Source: CAVTZP01 sp963739245
GTDB lineage: Bacteria > Chloroflexota > Dehalococcoidia > Dehalococcoidales > BS750m-G39
Assembly (NCBI GenBank): GCA_963739245.1
Contig: CAVTZP010000005.1
Span: 1-64,000 of the forward strand
Reading direction: 5' to 3'
Length of the DNA stretch: 64,000 bases
This document shows, piece after piece, positions 52,121-61,751 of the stretch. A program made the position numbers and the translations under genes. Positions within the stretch are counted from its first letter, which is position 1. Every line of letters begins with the position of its first letter. The notes below the pieces were generated by a model. It searched no databases. It saw only the letters and a program-made list of their open reading frames with translations, and was not told where the DNA came from.

Positions 52121-53335
52121 ATGAAGGGTCACAAGCGGAAACTCTATGTAGGAATTGATGTTCATAGTAGGGAGCATAAGGTAGCACTTGTGCCTATAGC
52201 TCTGCTAGAGTTTGGCGAAGCATGGAGAAAGGTGAAGCCACTGAATATCAAAAATAATATAGGTGACTTCGAGCGTCTTGATGCAGCCATTAGAGCAAAA
52301 CTGTCTAGTGTCGAAGAAGCAGTTATTGCAGTTGACCATACAGGAGGTCACTACTCGGAGCCTATAGTCTATTTCCTACAAGCCAGAGGATATACTGTTT
52401 ATCATTTGGAGACTAAAGCAGTCAAAGCAGCCAGGGAGCGCTTTCTTGACCAAGAAAGCAAGAGTGATGTAATCGATGCTACCAGTGCTGCATACCTGCT
52501 TTACCTAAGAGATGCACATGGACTATCATTCCGTATTTCAGCAATGACGCCTGAGCTGGGATCCAAAGCAGCAGTTCTAAACTCCTTGGTATTGCAAAGG
52601 TGGCAGTTCAATAAGTTGGCAAGCCAAGCCACTAATAGGCTGCATCAATTTTTGCTAGCAGTCTTTCCTGAAGGTGAATCCCGATATTTTAATCAGCTCT
52701 TAAGGATCTCTCCTTATTACCCGACTCCCAAGGATATCCTTAACAGCAACGGTCTGGAACGTATCAAAAAGCTGCGGCGGAAAGACAGGGAGAAGATACT
52801 AGAGCTTGCGGCCAACAGCGTTGGTGTCCCTGGTGATATCTACCAATGGTTGATTAGAGACCTAAGTGTTCAAAGAATGGAGGCGCAGGCAAAACGTGAT
52901 GCTCTCACATCTATGCTTCGAACACAAGTGGTGGCCCATCCCTACGGGGAGATTCTACTTTCCTTTCCGTATCTTGGTGAGATCGCTGCAGCCACTATTC
53001 TAGCCATTATCAAGGACATAGAGCGGTGGCCCGACAAGAAGAAGTTCAAAAAAGCTCTTGGAGTTTATAACAGCATGACTCAGTCGGGCACTGGCTCCGG
53101 CAGGACTAGGCAGGGAAGAGAGGGAAGCAGGGAGGGACGCCGAGTATTATTCCAGGTATGCTTCGGCTGCGTCAGAACCAACACTTCTGACAACGATTTC
53201 AAGGACTATTACCTCCGCCAAGTAGCACGGGGTAAACCACGGATCAAGGCATTAGTCAGCACCATGGGTAAATTAGCTGAAATTATTTATCACTGTCTCA
53301 AAGCCGGAGAGCTATACCAATATCAGGGCAAATAA
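52121..53335 (+). CDS. IS110-family transposase (DEDD recombinase)
   Basis: The 404-residue protein has the RuvC-like N-terminal domain with D13 in YVGIDVHSREHKVAL, D72 where the family usually has Glu (VDHTGG), and D116/D119 in KSDVIDA, and the C-terminal Transposase_20 domain with FPYLGEIAAATILAII, GVYNSMTQSGTGSG (serine-containing catalytic loop) and RVLFQVCF. The length is normal, so it may be active. AAGGAACG precedes ATG 52121. Element ends are not identified. Confidence 0.92.
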   Translation: MKGHKRKLYVGIDVHSREHKVALVPIALLEFGEAWRKVKPLNIKNNIGDFERLDAAIRAKLSSVEEAVIAVDHTGGHYSEPIVYFLQARGYTVYHLETKAVKAARERFLDQESKSDVIDATSAAYLLYLRDAHGLSFRISAMTPELGSKAAVLNSLVLQRWQFNKLASQATNRLHQFLLAVFPEGESRYFNQLLRISPYYPTPKDILNSNGLERIKKLRRKDREKILELAANSVGVPGDIYQWLIRDLSVQRMEAQAKRDALTSMLRTQVVAHPYGEILLSFPYLGEIAAATILAIIKDIERWPDKKKFKKALGVYNSMTQSGTGSGRTRQGREGSREGRRVLFQVCFGCVRTNTSDNDFKDYYLRQVARGKPRIKALVSTMGKLAEIIYHCLKAGELYQYQGK

Positions 53336-53784
53336 AAGGCGATGACAACTCCTGATAATAAGAAATTACGAGGTGGGATAGACTCCTAACCTTGCGTGTT
53401 GAGAGCAATAGTCAAGTTCAAGCAGGTGCTCCCGAAGGAAGATTTACATGTTCGAATGCGCTTTGTAGTGGTTATCTAGGCGGTGACTATGTGGCAATAG
53501 ATATCTTGGGGTAGCCACCATGCAGACGTTAGTGTTTAGACTTTCTATTTGGCTTCAACCGTTAGTCACATTCCCGTTTACTTATTCATGTAGACCTGGC
53601 ATAATAAAATCGCCAAGTTACGTAACTGAAGTGAAATAATTGCCAACTAGCGCATCGGGGGAGGAAAAGTGCCTCAGCAAAGTCACGATGGATTGCTAGA
53701 GATAGAAAATGTTGCCTAAATTAGTATATGATATTATGGCATGTGATAAAAGGTAATAGTGATTTTGGATTAAAGGATAGTCAA
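53336..53784. other. Spacer after the IS110 transposase
   Basis: About 450 bases with no gene I can support. It should hold the right end of the IS110 element, but no terminal repeat is visible. AAAGGATAG at its end is the ribosome-binding site of the glycosyltransferase. Confidence 0.4.
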
Positions 53785-54486
53785 ATGGTGGAGCGGAAAT
53801 CTAACGATAGATCTAAAATTATAGCTGCTATTCCTGCCTATAATGAAGAGGCGTTCATCGGTGACATAGTCACCAGAGCTAAAAAATATGTTGACAAAGT
53901 AATCGTGGTTGACGATGGCTCAACCGATAATACCGCTGAAGTCGCCCGGACGGCTGGGGCTAAGGTCATAGAGCATAAAACAAACCAAGGTGCTGGAAAA
54001 GCTACCAAAACAGCTTTCGAAGTTGCTAAAAGGAGCCATGCCGATATATTGGTGACCTTAGATGGTGATGGGCAGCACAATCCTGATGAGATCCCTCAGT
54101 TACTAGCCCCGATTCTAAAGGGGGAAGCCGACCTAATCATCGGCTCTCGCTTCATCCACCCCAATCTCCACCAGATGCCGAAATACCGCAAATTCGGCAT
54201 TGACGTTATCACCTTTCTCTACAACCTCGGCTCAAAGGTTAGGGTATCTGATTCACAGTGTTGTTTTCGTGCCCAAAGTCGCAGGCTAATTGAGGCGGTC
54301 AGTATCACTGAGGCTGGCTTTGGCTTTAGTATTCAAGTGCTCATCCAAGCCAGAAGAAAGGGTTTTACTATCAAGGAAGTGCCTGTCTCCTGCATCTATC
54401 ATTCACAGGGCTCTAGCCTTAACCCCGTAATTCACGGCCTTGGAGTTGCCTTCAATGTCATTAAACATCGCCTCTTAGGTCGCTAG
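53785..54486 (+). CDS. Family 2 glycosyltransferase (dolichol-phosphate mannosyltransferase-like)
   Basis: I start at ATG 53785 (AAAGGATAG upstream); 233 residues. The GT2 core is clear: AAIPAYNEEAFIGDIV, VIVVDDGSTDNT, NQGAGKATKTAF, LVTLDGDGQHNPDEIP (DxD) and DLIIGSRF. There is no C-terminal membrane domain, so it resembles soluble or peripheral polyprenyl-phosphate mannose/glucose synthases. It opens the polysaccharide region. Confidence 0.9.
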   Translation: MVERKSNDRSKIIAAIPAYNEEAFIGDIVTRAKKYVDKVIVVDDGSTDNTAEVARTAGAKVIEHKTNQGAGKATKTAFEVAKRSHADILVTLDGDGQHNPDEIPQLLAPILKGEADLIIGSRFIHPNLHQMPKYRKFGIDVITFLYNLGSKVRVSDSQCCFRAQSRRLIEAVSITEAGFGFSIQVLIQARRKGFTIKEVPVSCIYHSQGSSLNPVIHGLGVAFNVIKHRLLGR

Positions 54487-54542
54487 CACCTAGCTAGTCA
54501 CTCGCTCGCCCAAAGTGATATAATCTCACAAGGAAAAACGTA

Positions 54543-54986
54543 ATGCCCAAATTAGGTAAAGCCCTGTTCATATCATTAGTGGTAGCTATCGTGGTAGCTT
54601 TAAGTGGCATCGTTTATTTTGTAGTTACCCCCCAGCAAAATGAGAAATTTACTGAATTCTATATTCTTGGCTCTGAAGGCAAGGCTGAGAACTACCCGCA
54701 GCAAGTTATGCTGGGTGCCAATGTAGATGTAATTATGGGTGTGGTCAATCATGAACACCAGCCAGCAAGGTACCGCGTTGAGATAACCATAAATGGTGTC
54801 AGAAGCGAAGAGGTGGACATTGGCACCCTGGCTCATGAGCAGAAGTGGGAGAAGGAAATCAGCTTTGTCGCCCAACCACCGGGAGATAAACAGAAGGTGG
54901 AGTTCTGGCTGTATAAGGATAACAAAGTTGAGCCCTCTCTCCAAGACCCGCTCCGGCTATATGTTGATATCAGACCGTCAGATTAA
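54543..54986 (+). CDS. DUF1616-like membrane-anchored protein
   Basis: The 147-residue protein has one N-terminal membrane helix (about 7-28) and an extracytoplasmic domain with FTEFYILGSEGKAENYPQ, VIMGVVNHEHQPARYRVE and EISFVAQPPGDKQKVEFWLY, the pattern of the C-terminal domain of DUF1616 proteins. Full DUF1616 proteins have more membrane helices. These are often near polysaccharide genes, as here, with no known activity. Confidence 0.75.
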   Translation: MPKLGKALFISLVVAIVVALSGIVYFVVTPQQNEKFTEFYILGSEGKAENYPQQVMLGANVDVIMGVVNHEHQPARYRVEITINGVRSEEVDIGTLAHEQKWEKEISFVAQPPGDKQKVEFWLYKDNKVEPSLQDPLRLYVDIRPSD

Positions 54987-55042
54987 ACAGGCATAGTGGA
55001 GATGCCCATAGTCTGGCTTATTTAAGAGCAAAAACTCGAGGA

Positions 55043-55071
55043 TTGACAAACCCTGAAACGCGAATTATTAT
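55043..55071 (+). promoter_or_regulatory. Promoter of the nucleotide-sugar operon
   Basis: TTGACA (55043-55048), 17-base spacer and TATTAT (55066-55071); leader of about 190 bases before the epimerase gene. Confidence 0.7.
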
Positions 55072-55267
55072 GAAGCCAAGGCTGGCTACTGCCAGGGATA
55101 ATCCCGGAGAAATGTCATCCCAATGTTACACTACTCAAACTTGACGTGTAAAAGTTAGCTATTACATTATAAAATGTTACAATAAGGTGTTAAATACTTT
55201 ATGAGGGAGTGTCATTACAAGAGGACATCCTATTTTTAAGCAATCTTTATAAGATAGGAGGCTAGCA

Positions 55268-56263
55268 ATGATTTGGTATGACAAGAAGGTTTTAGTGGCA
55301 GGGGGAGCTGGGCTGATAGGGTCGCATCTAGCACGGACATTGTTAGGCAAGGGAGCTAAAGTCTGCGTAGCAGACAACCTATCCAGCGGCTCGCTTAAGA
55401 ACATTGAGGATATCCAGGGCAAGGTAGACGTGCAGGTTGTTGACCTCAGAGAAGAAGGTAATTGCAAAAAGCTGACTAAGGGTACCGACTATGTCTTTCA
55501 AGTGGCAGCCAATATGGGCGGCATAGGATATATAACCAGTATCGGGGCTGACATTATGCGGGACAACATATTGATTAACACAAGTATGCTCCAAGCTTCG
55601 CTGGAGAATAAAGTAGGGGAATACTTCTATAGCTCGTCGGCGTGTGTGTACCCGGAATACCTCCAGAAGGATACGGCGGTAACTCCACTTAAGGAAGAGA
55701 ATGCTATACCTGCTGACCCCGACCAATTTTATGGATGGGAGAAGGTTCTGGCTGAGAAGTTATGTGAGGCGTACCAGAAGGACTACGGTATGAATATCAG
55801 GATAGCCAGATTCCACAATGTTTACGGCGAAGTCTATACCGCCTTTGACAAGCAGAAGGGCAAAGCCCCTTGCCACCTGATATTAAAAGCGCTTAAGTAT
55901 CCTGAGCAAGATTTCATGCTTTGGGGGGATGGCAAGCAGACCAGGAGCTTTCTGTATATTGACGATTGTATTGAAGGGGTCCTCAAATTGATGGAGAGCG
56001 CCTATACAAAGCCGGTGAATATAGGCTCTGATAGACTGGTAACTATAGAGGAATTAGCTAAAATTGTCATAAAGATATCAGGTAAAGAAATAACCATAAA
56101 GCATGATCTGACTAAGCCTCAAGGCGTTAGAGGCAGAAACGCCGACCTAACCCTGGTGAAAAAGGTGCTGGGTTGGGAACCGAAGATTAGCCTTGAAGAA
56201 GGCATGAGAAGAACCTACCAGTGGGCAACGGAGAGAGTAACAGAGCTCGAGAATATCTCTTAG
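55268..56263 (+). CDS. NAD-dependent epimerase/dehydratase (GDP-mannose 3,5-epimerase-like)
   Basis: The 331-residue extended SDR has GGAGLIGSHLARTL, AANMGGIGYITSIGADIM, SSSACVYPEYLQ and YGWEKVLAEKLCE (catalytic Tyr/Lys), followed by RFHNVYGEV. The NMGGIG, SACVYP and YGWEK forms are those of GDP-mannose 3,5-epimerases and close relatives. AGGAGG precedes ATG 55268. It begins a rightward operon running to 60638. Confidence 0.88.
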   Translation: MIWYDKKVLVAGGAGLIGSHLARTLLGKGAKVCVADNLSSGSLKNIEDIQGKVDVQVVDLREEGNCKKLTKGTDYVFQVAANMGGIGYITSIGADIMRDNILINTSMLQASLENKVGEYFYSSSACVYPEYLQKDTAVTPLKEENAIPADPDQFYGWEKVLAEKLCEAYQKDYGMNIRIARFHNVYGEVYTAFDKQKGKAPCHLILKALKYPEQDFMLWGDGKQTRSFLYIDDCIEGVLKLMESAYTKPVNIGSDRLVTIEELAKIVIKISGKEITIKHDLTKPQGVRGRNADLTLVKKVLGWEPKISLEEGMRRTYQWATERVTELENIS

Positions 56264-56289
56264 TCAAGGGAGTTGGTGGGCACAGAATT

Positions 56290-57171
56290 ATGATTGTCAG
56301 GCATTTTGATGTTGATACCCCTAAAACTCAGCCACCTGAGGATGAGGGATGGGAGCAGGGTTGGTATGGCTATTACTGGATGACAAAATGTTGGTCTCAA
56401 CAGAGAAGGACAGAATTTGCAGAGCGGACGCACGCTATACAAGCGAAGGGGGAGGTAAGTGAGCGCCAGTTTGAGCAGGATTGTTTTCTAAGCGTGTTAG
56501 CTGATATCAAGAGGAAACATGTGAATATGCTTGAGCTGGGGGCGGGATGGGGGGATTGGTGTTTGGCTCTAGCTGGTGTGATAAATTACAGAGTTGTCCC
56601 AGTTACCCCGGTGAGTTATCGCTGTCTGGCGGTTGAGGGTGAACCTACTCATTATCAGTGGACTAAGGAACATTTTGAGGTTCAAAATATTAATGGTACA
56701 GTTGTGCATGGGGCGGTTTTTAGTCGGAATGGTAGATGCCAATTTAGTGCTTCTCCTGCCCCAGATTCTAGTTATGGGCAAGCTATAACTTCCCACAAGC
56801 TCTCCGTGAGAGAGAGCGTCAGGAGTTTCTACAACTTCATCTTTAAAAGGACTATTGAGATACCAACGTATACTGTGGATTACCTAATACAGACATACGG
56901 GTTCGACCATGTGGATATTATTGATATGGATGTTCAGGGCGCTGAGTATGAAGTGGCACTAGGGGCAGCTGAGAGCATTAAAAATGATTTAATTGATTAT
57001 CTGTCAATAGGTACTCATCATAGAAAATTAAACGATAAGTTAAGACAATTGCTTTCTCCGAAGTTTGATTTAATTGTAGATATATATCCCAATTCTGTTG
57101 CAACAGTGGATGGTTTTGCTCCTATTAGATGCCAGGATGGGATTCAGCTATACAAGCGGAAGAATATGTGA
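56290..57171 (+). CDS. FkbM-family methyltransferase
   Basis: I take ATG 56290 (MIVRHFDVDTPKTQ), 27 bases after the epimerase stop, giving 293 residues; a longer frame from 56221 overlaps the epimerase. LELGAGWGDWCLALAG is motif I, and DIIDMDVQGAEYEVALGA is the FkbM hallmark. FkbM enzymes usually O-methylate sugars. It is wedged between two nucleotide-sugar genes, consistent with decoration of a glycan. Confidence 0.83.
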   Translation: MIVRHFDVDTPKTQPPEDEGWEQGWYGYYWMTKCWSQQRRTEFAERTHAIQAKGEVSERQFEQDCFLSVLADIKRKHVNMLELGAGWGDWCLALAGVINYRVVPVTPVSYRCLAVEGEPTHYQWTKEHFEVQNINGTVVHGAVFSRNGRCQFSASPAPDSSYGQAITSHKLSVRESVRSFYNFIFKRTIEIPTYTVDYLIQTYGFDHVDIIDMDVQGAEYEVALGAAESIKNDLIDYLSIGTHHRKLNDKLRQLLSPKFDLIVDIYPNSVATVDGFAPIRCQDGIQLYKRKNM

Positions 57172-57193
57172 TTGTCGAGGAAGGTAACAGGCT

Positions 57194-58528
57194 ATGAAGA
57201 CACTTTCTGTTATCGGAATAGGCAAACTGGGGCTACCTTTAGCCGCCTATTATGCTCATAAGGGCTACAAGGTCATTGGTGTTGATGTGAGTCCTGCCAT
57301 AATAAGAGCCGTCAACGAAGGTAAGCCCCCTATTTATGAACCAGGGCTAGATGAACTCATGAGAAGCTTGAAGGGGCGGCTTTCAGCGACTGACGATTAC
57401 AAGTCCGCCATAGATAACTCCGAGATTACCTTTATCACAGTGCCCACCCCCAGTGAAGAACACGGGGGTTTTTCCACTAAATATGTCGAGGTCGCTGCCA
57501 GGAACATAGCCAAGGTACTCAAATCCAAAAATGCTTTCCACGTGGTGGTGATAACAAGCACAGTCCTTCCCGGCGCCACCGAGACGGTGATAAAACCGCT
57601 GCTTGAAAATGTGTCCGGGAAGAAGTGCGGGGTGGACTTTGGACTTTGCTATAACCCGGAATTTATTGCCCTGGGGAGTGTTATCAGAGACCTGGCCTCC
57701 CCCGATGCAGTGCTTATTGGGGAATCTGACCCCAGGTCAGGGGAGCTTTTGGTCGAGATCTATAAAACGGTCTGCACTAACAACCCGCCAGTAGTGAGGA
57801 CAACCTTTTATAACGCTGAGGTGGCGAAGCTAGCGCTTAATGTATTTATCACCACCAAAATCAGCCTGGCTAATGTCTTTGCTGAAATTTGCGAACAACT
57901 GCCTGGGGGGGACGTAGATGCGGTGACCAAATTCCTGGGCTTGGATTCCAGGATAGGCCCCAAATACCTGAAGGGAGGACTGGGTTATGGTGGTCCCTGC
58001 TTCCCCCGTGATAACCTAGCCTTTATCACTCTGGCTCGGCAACTCAACATCCAGGCCCGGCTTCAGGAGGCGACACATCAAGTCAACCGCCACCAGAATG
58101 AAAGAATAGCGAAGTTAATACAGCGAAAGCTAGGAGATACTAAAGGCAAGACCATTGCCTTATTAGGTATAACCTATAAGCCCAATACCGATGTGGTTGA
58201 AGAGTCGGCTTCTCTGGAGACAGCCAAAAGGCTCTTAGAGGATGGGGCCAGTCTAAGAATATACGACCCGGCCGGCAATGATGCCGCCCGCCAGGCGCTG
58301 GGAGATAAGAAGGTGGTATATGTCACCTCAGCGAGGGATTGCCTAAAAGGGGCACAACTATGTATTCTAGCGACACCCTGGGAAGAGTTCAAAAGCTTGA
58401 CGCCAGAGGATTTCATTGCCCATATGGAAAAGCCTCTGCTTTTGGATTGCTGGAGGTTCTTTGACCAGCAAAAGTTTGCCGGAAAGGTAGATTACTTTGC
58501 TCTCGGGCTGAGTCCGGAGGTTAGATAG
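57194..58528 (+). CDS. UDP-glucose/GDP-mannose dehydrogenase family protein
   Basis: The 444-residue protein has an N-terminal NAD fold (VIGIGKLGLPLAAYYAHKG), ITVPTPSEEHGG, STVLPGATE, YNPEFIALGSVIRDL, the central helix domain with AEVAKLALNVFITTKISLAN, and the catalytic cysteine in GLGYGGPCFPRDN. The C-terminal domain is present. It oxidises a UDP- or GDP-hexose to the uronic acid. It is co-directional with the epimerase and FkbM genes (22-base gap). Confidence 0.93.
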   Translation: MKTLSVIGIGKLGLPLAAYYAHKGYKVIGVDVSPAIIRAVNEGKPPIYEPGLDELMRSLKGRLSATDDYKSAIDNSEITFITVPTPSEEHGGFSTKYVEVAARNIAKVLKSKNAFHVVVITSTVLPGATETVIKPLLENVSGKKCGVDFGLCYNPEFIALGSVIRDLASPDAVLIGESDPRSGELLVEIYKTVCTNNPPVVRTTFYNAEVAKLALNVFITTKISLANVFAEICEQLPGGDVDAVTKFLGLDSRIGPKYLKGGLGYGGPCFPRDNLAFITLARQLNIQARLQEATHQVNRHQNERIAKLIQRKLGDTKGKTIALLGITYKPNTDVVEESASLETAKRLLEDGASLRIYDPAGNDAARQALGDKKVVYVTSARDCLKGAQLCILATPWEEFKSLTPEDFIAHMEKPLLLDCWRFFDQQKFAGKVDYFALGLSPEVR

Positions 58529-58557
58529 GCATCCAAGTGGAGATAAGGAACGAAATA

Positions 58558-59298
58558 ATGCATTACTGGGAGCAAAGCACTCCAATGAGCTTTGTTCCAG
58601 AAAAGCTCAGTTACGAAGAGAAGCGAAAGTTCCGCTATTCGCTACAGGACTACATGCATGATGCCTTCAGATTCGCCGATTTCTCAGGGAAATTGGTTTT
58701 AGAGGTAGGTTCTGGCACTGGCATTGATTCGGCCGAGTTTGCCCGAAATGGTGCTAAGGTCATAAGTACTGACTTAACCCACGCAGCTACTGAATTGGCT
58801 AGAGACCTGTTAAAGGAAAACGGCTTACCGCCTGTGGTGATTCAAGCTGATGCCATGGCTTTACCTTTTAAGGATGAGACCTTTGACTGTGTTTATTGCT
58901 TTGGCGTTCTTCATCACATTCCTGAGGTAGAAACTGCTTTGGCTGAAACACACAGAGTTCTCAAATCAGGTGGGCAAGTGATGGCAATGCTGTATCACCG
59001 GGACAGCTTGCTTTATGCCTACAGCATAATATACTGGAGGGGTATAAAGGAGGGAATGCTGGGGACTCTTACGCCGGAGCAACTTGTATCTCGTTATTCG
59101 GAAAGAAACGAAGGTTGCCCTTATACCCGAGTCTATACTAAAGACGAAGCAAGAAACCTCTTCTCACCCTGGTTTAAACAAATTACCACCGAAGTGCATT
59201 ATAATGTCCTTGACCTTCCCGAGCAGAGGAAGGTCAAGGTGGATATTCCCGATACATACGAACTCGGCTGGCACCTCATAGTGAAGGCAGTCAAGTGA
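58558..59298 (+). CDS. Class I SAM-dependent methyltransferase
   Basis: I choose ATG 58558 (MHYWEQSTPMSFVPEKLSYE), with AAGGA 10 bases upstream, over GTG 58537. The domain has LVLEVGSGTGIDSAEFARNG, STDLTHAATELA, DAMALPFKDETFDCVYCFGV and LHHI. The N-terminal FRYSLQDYMHDAFRF region is like sugar or lipid methyltransferases in glycan clusters. Its stop overlaps the next gene's GTG start. Confidence 0.82.
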   Translation: MHYWEQSTPMSFVPEKLSYEEKRKFRYSLQDYMHDAFRFADFSGKLVLEVGSGTGIDSAEFARNGAKVISTDLTHAATELARDLLKENGLPPVVIQADAMALPFKDETFDCVYCFGVLHHIPEVETALAETHRVLKSGGQVMAMLYHRDSLLYAYSIIYWRGIKEGMLGTLTPEQLVSRYSERNEGCPYTRVYTKDEARNLFSPWFKQITTEVHYNVLDLPEQRKVKVDIPDTYELGWHLIVKAVK

Positions 59299-60638
59299 CC
59301 AACTCCGAAGACTTCGGCAAAGTTAGGAAGAGATTGACACGAAAGCGAATTAAAGTCCTCTATGTTTGTCCTTTCGCCCACTACCCCGGGCACCCGCCAT
59401 GGGCGGTGCTAAACGAGCCAGTGGCCTTGGAGGAGGCTGGCTCCGATGTCAAGGTGATGACATTCTGCGGGATTATAGATAATACCAAAGCTCAAGTTTC
59501 CGAGATTGTAGTCGTGCCAGTCAAATATGGTTTGGCTCACCGATTCTTTAGCCTTTTGCGGAAGTGGACACCTACCAGATGGGTACTGATGCTCTTTGAG
59601 ACGGCATCAACGATTGCCAAAGCGATCAGCATTAAGTATAGGGAGGGGGTTGACATTATCCATTTGCGTGATGGTGAGCCATTTTTGTTTATGTCGCACC
59701 TTTTGAGCTTGCCGTTTAAGGACATCAGTTGGGTTGTATCCTTGACGGCGGCTAACATCTATCTGCCGAAGATGCCCAAATTGGAGACCAGGACATTGCC
59801 TTTAATCATCTATATTCTTGTTTTGAGGTTTGTTGTAAACAGCCCTGTGTGGAGATTGCTTTATCGCGTAAGTTTGAGGCGAAACAACTTTAGATTTATC
59901 ACTCAAAATAGAGCAGCAGAGCGAGGGTACAGCCAGTATCTAGGCGGGGTCTTTAGCAACAGGGTTCAATATTTACCCATAGGCGTGGGACGCCTGAATC
60001 ACAATATGCAAGTAAGCAAGCGGGAAGCTCGCCGCATTTTGGGATTGCCTCAGCGTAAGCCTATTTTCTTGTCCTTCGGTGCCCCACATAGCGGCAAGGA
60101 CCTCGATGTAGTATTCAGCGTGTTACAGGGGATGCGAGACGTTTACCTTGTTCAGGCTGGTAGGCAGGCATTCAGTTTAGGATCTCACCCTGAATCGTTG
60201 GCTAAGAGATACGGCATGGAGGACAGGGTTGTACTCAAGGACTACTATATACCTGAGGAGGAGAAGCCTTACTACTTCTCCGCTGCTGATGCAGTAATCC
60301 TTTCTTATACCAGACAGTTCTTGTCTACAGTGAGTGTGCTCTGGGAGGCATGCCACTTTGGGACACCGGTCATTGCCAGCGACAATGGTCAGCTAAAGGA
60401 ACTGATGGAAGCCTTTCAGCCAGGCTTGCTCTTTACAGCCCAGGACGCTGATTCTCTGAGGCAGGTTATTAGGCAATTTTTGAGCCTCAAGCCAGAGGGG
60501 ATAGAGAGACTGAAAGAAAACTGCCGCAGATTTAGCGATGAGTTCGCTATGGAGAAATGGGCTCAGAGATGTCTCGAGATTTATGATAGCCTTTTAATGA
60601 AACAACAGCTAAAAAGCTCTCTAGTTTTTATTCCTTAA
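59295..60638 (+). CDS. Family 4 glycosyltransferase
   Basis: The 447-residue protein starts at GTG 59295, overlapping the previous stop by 4 bases. It has a GT-B layout: an N-terminal acceptor domain (KVLYVCPFAHYPGHPPW) and a C-terminal nucleotide-sugar domain with PIFLSFGAPHSGKDLD, SAADAVILSYTRQFL and WEACHFGTPVIASDNGQLKEL, the E-x7-E-like site of family GT4. It is the last gene of this operon. Confidence 0.83.
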   Translation: MTNSEDFGKVRKRLTRKRIKVLYVCPFAHYPGHPPWAVLNEPVALEEAGSDVKVMTFCGIIDNTKAQVSEIVVVPVKYGLAHRFFSLLRKWTPTRWVLMLFETASTIAKAISIKYREGVDIIHLRDGEPFLFMSHLLSLPFKDISWVVSLTAANIYLPKMPKLETRTLPLIIYILVLRFVVNSPVWRLLYRVSLRRNNFRFITQNRAAERGYSQYLGGVFSNRVQYLPIGVGRLNHNMQVSKREARRILGLPQRKPIFLSFGAPHSGKDLDVVFSVLQGMRDVYLVQAGRQAFSLGSHPESLAKRYGMEDRVVLKDYYIPEEEKPYYFSAADAVILSYTRQFLSTVSVLWEACHFGTPVIASDNGQLKELMEAFQPGLLFTAQDADSLRQVIRQFLSLKPEGIERLKENCRRFSDEFAMEKWAQRCLEIYDSLLMKQQLKSSLVFIP

Positions 60639-60745
60639 GTCCGTAGCTACTCATTGTCTGCGAACTAGATCAAACTAGTTATAGTTACTTTTGTCAAATT
60701 TCAGGTAGAGCACAACATCGAAGCGGGCTAGCTCCAAAAGCTTTC

Positions 60746-61702
60746 TTATATATAAATCTCAGGTAAATTTTCTCCTCCAAGGCCCCATGTTTCGTCGTTA
60801 AAAATAATTGGCTTACGTTTTTTGAACAGTCGGTGATAAGCTGACTTAACTTCCGGAGAAAACGGCTTGCTACTTTCTAGACGGCCATGGTCTTGATGAT
60901 AAATTCTTAGCGGGCTCCTTAGCACAATCTGTTCTAGCCCTCGAAACAGTGCCACATATAGAAAAAGGCTATCAATGTGATGAACCCCTGTTACTTCTGG
61001 ATAGCCACGCAAGGAATGCCAGTGACTCCTATGCATCATAAAGAAGTCACCTGCTGCGTTCGTAAACGGAACAGCAGAAGGAAAAAGTGGTAATCCCCAT
61101 TTTAAGTATGTAGCGAGAGCCCGTGTTAACTGGTAAGGGTTAAATTTCCCAGTAAATTTGTTATCATAGCTCGTATAACCATGAATCCTAAACACATGTT
61201 GCTCGCAATAACGAAGTTCTTCTTCTACCGGCATATCCAGAGGAATAGGACTCTTCACATCGTATCTGACGATGCGGTAAAAACACTTTGGTGAAAGATT
61301 TCCTGAACCTAGGAATTTTACTAGCTCTTCGCTAAATAACAAATCAGGATTGGTCGACAGAATAAACTCACCTTCGGCACGGCGTACTCCCACATTTTTG
61401 CCAACATATTCAGACAGAGGCATGCGGTCAGAGTTAGGTGATCGCTGGTGTATTTTGTTGGGAACCTCAACAATACGCACCTTGCAATTTTTAGGGTGTT
61501 TCTGCCATTTCAGAGCTTCTATCAAGCGCGGATTGTTCCTGGGAGGATTCCATTCAACGATCACCAACTCAAAGTTGGTACTTTGCTCTTCGCACAAGGT
61601 CAATAGTACATCAATGGATACCTGCATACGATGGAGAAAATTTCCACCATAGTTGTCATTACGCGCTACGACAACAAAACTAATATATGGCTTATCATCC
61701 AT
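60746..61702 (-). CDS. Glycosyltransferase family 2-like protein
   Basis: From ATG 61702 (GGGG site upstream) the protein has 318 residues. ISFVVVARNDNYGGNFLHRM is the GT-A start, FELVIVEWNPPRNN follows, and EFILSTNPDLLFSEEL takes the place of the DxD strand. NAAGDFFMMHRSHWHSLRGYPE matches the family's acceptor end. The DxD itself is replaced by NPD, so activity is less certain. Confidence 0.72.
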   Translation of the reverse strand: MDDKPYISFVVVARNDNYGGNFLHRMQVSIDVLLTLCEEQSTNFELVIVEWNPPRNNPRLIEALKWQKHPKNCKVRIVEVPNKIHQRSPNSDRMPLSEYVGKNVGVRRAEGEFILSTNPDLLFSEELVKFLGSGNLSPKCFYRIVRYDVKSPIPLDMPVEEELRYCEQHVFRIHGYTSYDNKFTGKFNPYQLTRALATYLKWGLPLFPSAVPFTNAAGDFFMMHRSHWHSLRGYPEVTGVHHIDSLFLYVALFRGLEQIVLRSPLRIYHQDHGRLESSKPFSPEVKSAYHRLFKKRKPIIFNDETWGLGGENLPEIYI

Positions 61703-61751
61703 GGTCGTATTCCCCTTTTTATTACTCCTAAACAATCCTAATCGCCTTGAT

